A stretch of 6,164 bases of DNA, taken from NCBI GenBank assembly GCA_027322565.1, contig DAHVRG010000263.1, forward strand, positions 1-6,164. Reading direction: 5' to 3'. This stretch comes from Georgenia sp. GTDB lineage: Bacteria; Actinomycetota; Actinomycetes; Actinomycetales; Actinomycetaceae. A program made the translations under genes and the position numbers. The notes under the pieces were generated by a model, which saw nothing but the letters and a program-made list of their open reading frames with translations, ran no database searches and was not told the DNA's origin. Positions 1 to 6,164 of this stretch are shown here, one piece after another; position 1 is the stretch's first letter; every line of letters starts with the position of its first letter.

Positions 1-680
1 AAGCTCGGGGTGGAGCTCAGCCCCACCGCCTGCGACTCGTCGATGTTGCGCTGGACGGTCGCGAGCACCGCGGGGTCGGTGACGTCGGCACCGAACTGCG
101 CGACGTCGAGACCGAGGTCCGCCGCGATCGCCTCGAGCTGCTCGGGGGACCGGGCCCCCATGTCCGCGAAGAGCCGCTCGTGGAAGTCCTGGTACCGGCC
201 CTGCTCCGCGGCGGCCGCGGCGGCGATGGCCGCGCGGGTGGAGTCCTCACCGAGGATGCTGACGTCGCGCCACTCCAGCCGGACCGCCCCCGCCTCCGCG
301 TACTCCAGGAGGGTCGGCTGGGTCTCCTGGGCCCACTGCCGGCAGTACGGGCAGCTGTAGTCGGAGTAGACGACGATCCCCACCGGCGCGTCCACCGGGC
401 CGGCCGCCATCGGGTCGCCCTCGACGCGGCGCGTGAGGTCGGGTGCCGCGGCGTCGTCGGGGGCGGACCCGTCCGTGGACGGCGCGTCCCGCATCCCGGG
501 GGTCGGGGGAGCTGCGCGGGTCTCCCCGGGCCCCTCCGTCGTCACCGACACCTCGTTCTGCGGTGCCGGGGAGGTCTCGTCCGGGTTCCCGGCCCGGCCG
601 ACGAGCAGCGCCGCGATCACCACCGCCACGACGAGCAGGAGGAGGGCCGGGACGACGACCCGGTTGCGGGCAGCAGGCAT
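1..680 (-). CDS. Membrane-anchored DsbA-family thiol:disulfide oxidoreductase (3' partial)
   Basis: Probable extracytoplasmic thioredoxin-fold oxidoreductase that makes or rearranges disulfides in exported proteins. The frame starts at ATG 680-678 and is still open at the left edge, giving 226 complete codons. Residues about 8-27 form one hydrophobic segment after a short basic N-terminus (MPAARNR), read as a signal anchor. Residues 30-85 are a Pro/Gly/Asp-rich low-complexity linker. The catalytic domain begins near residue 90 with GPVDAPVGIVVYSDYSCPYC; the redox pair is C110 and C113. RDVSILGEDS (138-147) and the alanine-rich helix followed by QGRYQDFHERLFA fit the DsbA/Thioredoxin_4 family. 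The last visible residues, STPS plus two bases that would make Phe, are the expected cis-Pro loop, so only the final strand and helix are missing. A GGAG lies 6 nt before the ATG (minus strand, 690-687). It is transcribed divergently from birA. The family call is firm; oxidase versus isomerase and the substrates are not visible. Confidence 0.88.
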   Translation of the reverse strand, partial: MPAARNRVVVPALLLLVVAVVIAALLVGRAGNPDETSPAPQNEVSVTTEGPGETRAAPPTPGMRDAPSTDGSAPDDAAAPDLTRRVEGDPMAAGPVDAPVGIVVYSDYSCPYCRQWAQETQPTLLEYAEAGAVRLEWRDVSILGEDSTRAAIAAAAAAEQGRYQDFHERLFADMGARSPEQLEAIAADLGLDVAQFGADVTDPAVLATVQRNIDESQAVGLSSTPS

Positions 681-708
681 GGACGGCTCCAGAGACGACG
701 GTCGCCCC

Positions 709-714
709 ATCCTA
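709..714 (-). promoter_or_regulatory. Candidate -10 box for the DsbA-like gene
   Basis: The minus strand reads TAGGAT here, matching the TAnnnT pattern of actinobacterial housekeeping promoters. A transcript starting about 7 nt downstream (near 702) would have a leader of about 20 nt containing the GGAG at 690-687. No convincing -35 is seen 16-19 bp upstream, so this is tentative. Confidence 0.35.
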
Positions 715-729
715 GGACCGCGCCGAGGC

Positions 730-750
730 CCCCCTTGCGCTGCGAGGGGG
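730..750 (+). other. Hairpin in the divergent intergenic gap, upstream of birA
   Basis: Positions 730-738 pair with 742-750 around the 3-nt loop GCT. The stem is 9 bp with one G-U wobble when read as plus-strand RNA; that wobble becomes an A-C mismatch on the minus strand. It ends 35 nt before the birA start and lies inside the 105-nt gap between two divergent starts. No T tract follows, so a classical terminator is unlikely. It could be a leader structure or a DNA operator. E. coli BirA autoregulates through an HTH domain, but this BirA has none, so BirA itself is unlikely to bind here. Confidence 0.4.
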
Positions 751-785
751 TCCCCGCGCCGGCCGCGACGTGGTTGGCTTGACCC

Positions 786-1622
786 ATGAGCACGACCGAG
801 CAGCCCTTCGCCCGCGTCCTGCGGGTGGAGCAGACGGAGTCGACGAACACCGCGCTCCGGGAGGCCGCTGCCGCCGACCCGGGGGGCTGGCCGCACCTGT
901 CGGTGCTCGTCGCGGAGCACCAGACCGCGGGGCGCGGGCGTTCCGGGCGCAGCTGGGTGACCCCGCCCGGCGCGGCGCTCACGGCATCGGTCCTGGTCCG
1001 CCCGCGGGTGCCCGTCGAGCGGATCTCCTGGCTCACGCTGCTCGCCGGGCTCGCCGTCGTGCGCGGTCTGCGTCGGGTGGTGCCCGAGGCGGACTCCGTC
1101 CGGCTGAAGTGGCCCAACGACCTCCTCGTCACCGACGCCGGCCCTGAGCTGGTCGGCTGGGGCACCTCGCGGAAGGTCGGGGGGATCCTCACCGAGCTGC
1201 TCCCGGGCGACGGGGAGACGCCGGGTGCCGTCGTCGGGATCGGGCTCAACCTCTCCCAGGAGGCCGCCGACCTGCCCGTCCCCTCGGCCACCTCCCTGGC
1301 GCTCGCCGGCCTGCCGGTGCCGTCCGCCGAGGAGCTGCTCGACACGGTCGGACGCGCGCTGCGCAGCCTCGTCGCGGTCTGGGAGGAGCATCGCGGCGAC
1401 GCCCTGGCGGCCGGCCTGCGCGACGCCGTCAACGCCGACCTCCTCACCCTGGGGCGTCCCGTCCAGGTCGACCGGCCGGGTCAGGAGCCGCTCCACGGCA
1501 CCGCGGAGGCGCTCGACGAGGGCGGCCGCCTCGTCGTCCGGGACGCCGCAGGCGCCGCTCATATCGTGCTCGCCGGGGACGTCCACCACGTCCGGACGAC
1601 CGGCCCGACGGCCCGGTCGTGA
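786..1622 (+). CDS. birA: Biotin--[acetyl-CoA-carboxylase] ligase, class I (no HTH)
   Basis: Makes biotinyl-5'-AMP from biotin and ATP and transfers biotin to the acceptor lysine of carboxylase carrier domains. It acts in the cytoplasm and supports malonyl-CoA and other acyl-CoA carboxylases. The 278-residue protein starts directly with the catalytic domain, so it is a monofunctional ligase without the DNA-binding domain of E. coli BirA. Visible motifs are ESTNT (18-22), the ATP/biotin loop GRGRSGRSW (49-57), KWPND (108-112), KVGGIL (130-135, whose Lys corresponds to the E. coli biotinyl-AMP-contacting Lys183), GIGLN (151-155), and the small C-terminal SH3-like domain from about GTAEALDEGGRLVV (238-251) to GDVHHVR. 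The loop between KWPND and KVGGIL is about 11 residues longer than in E. coli. There is no Shine-Dalgarno sequence before ATG 786; TTGGCT at 774-779 is only a weak -10, so a leaderless start is possible but unproven. The next gene begins 19 nt after the stop. Confidence 0.95.
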   Translation: MSTTEQPFARVLRVEQTESTNTALREAAAADPGGWPHLSVLVAEHQTAGRGRSGRSWVTPPGAALTASVLVRPRVPVERISWLTLLAGLAVVRGLRRVVPEADSVRLKWPNDLLVTDAGPELVGWGTSRKVGGILTELLPGDGETPGAVVGIGLNLSQEAADLPVPSATSLALAGLPVPSAEELLDTVGRALRSLVAVWEEHRGDALAAGLRDAVNADLLTLGRPVQVDRPGQEPLHGTAEALDEGGRLVVRDAAGAAHIVLAGDVHHVRTTGPTARS

Positions 1623-1625
1623 CCC

Positions 1626-1641
1626 GGAGGCACGCTAACCT
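1626..1641 (+). promoter_or_regulatory. GGAGG ribosome site and TAACCT -10 box before the cyclase
   Basis: Two signals compete in the 19-nt gap. GGAGG at 1626-1630 lies 11 nt before GTG 1642 and would serve a birA-cyclase cotranscript. TAACCT at 1636-1641 is a good TAnnnT -10 box, followed after exactly 6 nt by GTG 1648. That is the geometry of leaderless actinobacterial genes, with transcription and translation both starting at 1648. Both could operate, giving basal cotranscription plus an independent cyclase message. Confidence 0.45.
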
Positions 1642-2733
1642 GTGGGTGTGACGGGCGCCGCAGACATCGGGAAGGACGATCGCACCTCCGGCGACGCCCC
1701 GCCCGCCGTGACACCCTCCACCATCTCCGACCGGGTCGCCGAGCTCGTCGGCGGCGAGCCGACGCTCACCATGGTCGAGCTCGCCGAGCAGGCCGGTGTG
1801 GACCTCGCCAAGGCGCGGCTCTTCTGGCGCGCCATGGGCTTCCCGAACGTCCCGGACGACGCCGTGACGTTCACCCCGCGCGACGTCGAGGCGCTGCGGG
1901 CGATCGGCGGCATCGTCTCCGCGGTCCAGGTCGACCACACCACCGCCGTCTCGCTGCTGCGCGCCCAGAGCTACCTCGCCGACCGGCTCGTGCTGTGGCA
2001 GGTCGAGGCGCTGGTCGAGGACGCGAGCCGCCGCTACAAGCTCGACGACACGGGCGCCCGGCTCGTCGTGCTGGACCGGATCGCCGACATCGCGGGGACC
2101 CTCGAGGGTCAGCTGGTCTACGCATGGCGCCGCCAGCTCGCCGCGCTCGTCGAGCGGATGCACACCGAGGTCTCCCAGCGCCCGGTCGGCGAGACGAGCA
2201 ACGACACGCTCCCGCTGCCCCGCGCCCTCGGCTTCGTCGACATGGTGTCCTTCACCTCGAGCGCCGCACGGTTGGGCTCGCGCGAGCTCGCCGCGCTCGT
2301 CCAGGGCTTCGAGTTCACCGCCCGAGACGTCATCACCTCGCACGGCGCCCGGGTCGTCAAGACCATCGGCGACGCCGTCATGTTCATCGCCGACGACCTC
2401 CCCACCGCCGCACGGGTGGCGGTCAACCTCGTCGCGGCGATCAAGGCCCGGCCGAACCTGCTCCCGGTCCGCGGCTCCCTCGCCTGGGGGCGGGTGATCT
2501 CCCGCTCGGGTGACGTGTTCGGCCCGATCGTCAACCTCGCCGCCCGGCTCGTCGACGTCGCCGCGCCGAACCCCGTCCTCATGGACCCGGCGACGAGCGA
2601 GCGGCTGGCCCACTCGTCCGCGGCGGCAGAGTTCCGCTTCGCGCCCCGCACGCCGGTCGACATTGCCGGGATCGGCACGATGACCCCGGTCGAGCTGCGC
2701 CCGGCCGAGGATGCACGCCGGCCGGACGCCTGA
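1642..2733 (+). CDS. Class III adenylate cyclase with N-terminal regulatory domain
   Basis: Converts ATP to cAMP and pyrophosphate in the cytoplasm; there is no membrane segment or signal peptide. Residues about 25-180 form an alpha-helical N-terminal domain beginning with an HTH-like stretch (TLTMVELAEQAGVDLAKAR, 41-59). It resembles the regulatory half of mycobacterial Rv1264/Rv2212-type cyclases, where that domain controls activity. Residues about 193-355 are the catalytic domain. All canonical residues can be placed: metal-binding D200 (FVDMVSFT) and D244 (KTIGDAVMF), adenine-selecting K240 and D291 (GDVFGPIVN, seven residues before N298), and transition-state N298 and R302 (NLAAR). The K/D pair predicts ATP rather than GTP, and a complete set predicts an active homodimer. 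The upstream GTG 1642 is used for numbering; GTG 1648, two codons later, is a serious alternative because of the -10 box at 1636. The protein has 363 residues, close to its mycobacterial relatives. The signal sensed by the N-terminal domain is not visible. Confidence 0.92.
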   Translation: MGVTGAADIGKDDRTSGDAPPAVTPSTISDRVAELVGGEPTLTMVELAEQAGVDLAKARLFWRAMGFPNVPDDAVTFTPRDVEALRAIGGIVSAVQVDHTTAVSLLRAQSYLADRLVLWQVEALVEDASRRYKLDDTGARLVVLDRIADIAGTLEGQLVYAWRRQLAALVERMHTEVSQRPVGETSNDTLPLPRALGFVDMVSFTSSAARLGSRELAALVQGFEFTARDVITSHGARVVKTIGDAVMFIADDLPTAARVAVNLVAAIKARPNLLPVRGSLAWGRVISRSGDVFGPIVNLAARLVDVAAPNPVLMDPATSERLAHSSAAAEFRFAPRTPVDIAGIGTMTPVELRPAEDARRPDA

Positions 2734-2745
2734 GAGTCCTTTTGC

Positions 2746-2763
2746 ACTTCGCTGGTCGAAAGT
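2746..2763 (+). promoter_or_regulatory. Imperfect inverted repeat upstream of the secreted-protein promoter
   Basis: The perfect arms TTCG (2748-2751) and CGAA (2757-2760) flank a 5-nt centre, and the match extends outward to ACTTCG/CGAAAGT with one unpaired A. It abuts the -35 element at 2763-2768. It could be an operator half-site pair or a weak stem after the cyclase stop codon at 2731-2733. It is short enough to be chance. Confidence 0.2.
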
Positions 2764-2792
2764 TGAATGCGCTCGCCCTAAAGAGGTAGGGT
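2763..2792 (+). promoter_or_regulatory. Sigma70-like promoter for the secreted modular protein
   Basis: A -35 element TTGAAT (2763-2768) and a -10 element TAGGGT (2787-2792) are separated by 18 bp. The -35 matches 4 of 6 TTGACA positions, and the -10 fits TAnnnT. The predicted transcription start is about 2799, leaving a leader of about 60 nt. It lies 30 bp after the cyclase stop, so the modular protein is probably an independent transcription unit. Confidence 0.55.
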
Positions 2793-2801
2793 CCGTGGCG
2801 C

Positions 2802-2835
2802 CCAAGGGATGGGGCACAGATGACCCGTCCCTTGG
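2802..2835 (+). other. 12-bp stem-loop at the predicted mRNA 5' end
   Basis: Positions 2802-2813 pair with 2824-2835 without a bulge: eleven Watson-Crick pairs and one U-G wobble (2810/2827), closing a 10-nt loop GCACAGATGA. The stem begins about 3 nt from the predicted transcription start and ends 16 nt before the Shine-Dalgarno sequence, so it would not cover the ribosome site. A 5'-end hairpin commonly protects a message from decay, and that fits a 3.3-kb-plus mRNA. No T tract follows; a U-less terminator for the cyclase message is the alternative. I do not recognise it as a known riboswitch class. Confidence 0.6.
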
Positions 2836-2851
2836 ATCTGGCTGACCTATG

Positions 2852-2856
2852 AGGAG
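2852..2856 (+). promoter_or_regulatory. Shine-Dalgarno AGGAG deciding the start of the modular protein
   Basis: AGGAG is followed by TG and then two in-frame ATG codons at 2859 and 2862. The spacing is 2 nt to the first and 5 nt to the second, so ATG 2862 is preferred. Using 2859 would add only one Met. Confidence 0.6.
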
Positions 2857-2861
2857 TGATG

Positions 2862-6164
<3,303 letters not shown>

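Noticed and set aside
10..360. Plus-strand open frame opposite the DsbA-like gene
   Set aside because: The minus strand encodes a DsbA-type domain with CPYC and the cis-Pro loop; this frame is its complement and has no motif.
617..1447. Minus-strand open frame opposite birA
   Set aside because: Ser/Arg/Thr-rich low-complexity translation overlapping a clear BirA and a divergent start region.
1444..2817. An open frame of 457 codons on the minus strand opposite the cyclase
   Set aside because: Also in codon register with the cyclase gene and running across two gene boundaries. It shows no family motif and is compositionally a shadow.
2802..2835. Rho-independent terminator of the cyclase
   Set aside because: No T-rich tract follows the stem, and a promoter precedes it with the predicted transcript start at its base, so a leader element is favoured.
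2734..2861. Known riboswitch (c-di-GMP, c-di-AMP) or a CRP-type cAMP operator upstream of the modular gene
   Set aside because: I looked for the conserved cores and a TGTGA-N6-TCACA palindrome and found none.

Overview
The window is very GC-rich, with coding third positions almost all G or C. It uses GTG starts and shows TAnnnT -10 boxes, including one promoter-to-start arrangement typical of leaderless transcripts. Together with the protein families, this points to a high-GC actinobacterium. A Micrococcales-type genus is my best guess, because the C-terminal repeat of the last protein resembles repeats I associate with Cellulomonas/Georgenia-like secreted proteins. That is inference, not a database result.

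Layout: (1) Positions 1-680, minus strand: a membrane-anchored thiol oxidoreductase of the DsbA/thioredoxin type. It has a CPYC active site and runs off the left edge just at its cis-Pro loop. (2) Positions 681-785: a divergent intergenic gap with a 9-bp hairpin and a candidate -10 for the minus-strand gene. (3) Positions 786-1622, plus strand: birA, a biotin-protein ligase without a DNA-binding domain. (4) Positions 1642-2733, plus strand: a class III adenylate cyclase with an N-terminal regulatory domain and all six catalytic residues. It starts 19 nt after birA and may also have its own leaderless promoter. (5) Positions 2734-2861: an intergenic region with an inverted repeat, a sigma70-like promoter (TTGAAT-N18-TAGGGT), a 12-bp stem-loop right at the predicted mRNA 5' end, and a Shine-Dalgarno sequence. 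(6) Positions 2862-6164, plus strand: a giant secreted modular protein, open at the right edge. Its order is signal peptide, PA14, sorbosone/glucose-dehydrogenase-like beta-propeller, beta-sandwich, CBM6, DUF1080 (3-keto-disaccharide hydrolase), (Glu-Pro)8 linker, then calcium-loop repeats.

The first three genes look like ordinary chromosomal housekeeping and signalling genes. The distinctive part is the last gene. One exported polypeptide joins two carbohydrate-binding modules, a propeller related to PQQ sugar dehydrogenases, and a domain of the family that acts on 3-keto sugars. The hypothesis worth testing is that it binds a glycan, oxidises it, and cleaves the keto product outside the cell. 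The two largest open frames on the minus strand (about 1100 and 457 codons) are codon-register shadows of the plus-strand genes and are not annotated.
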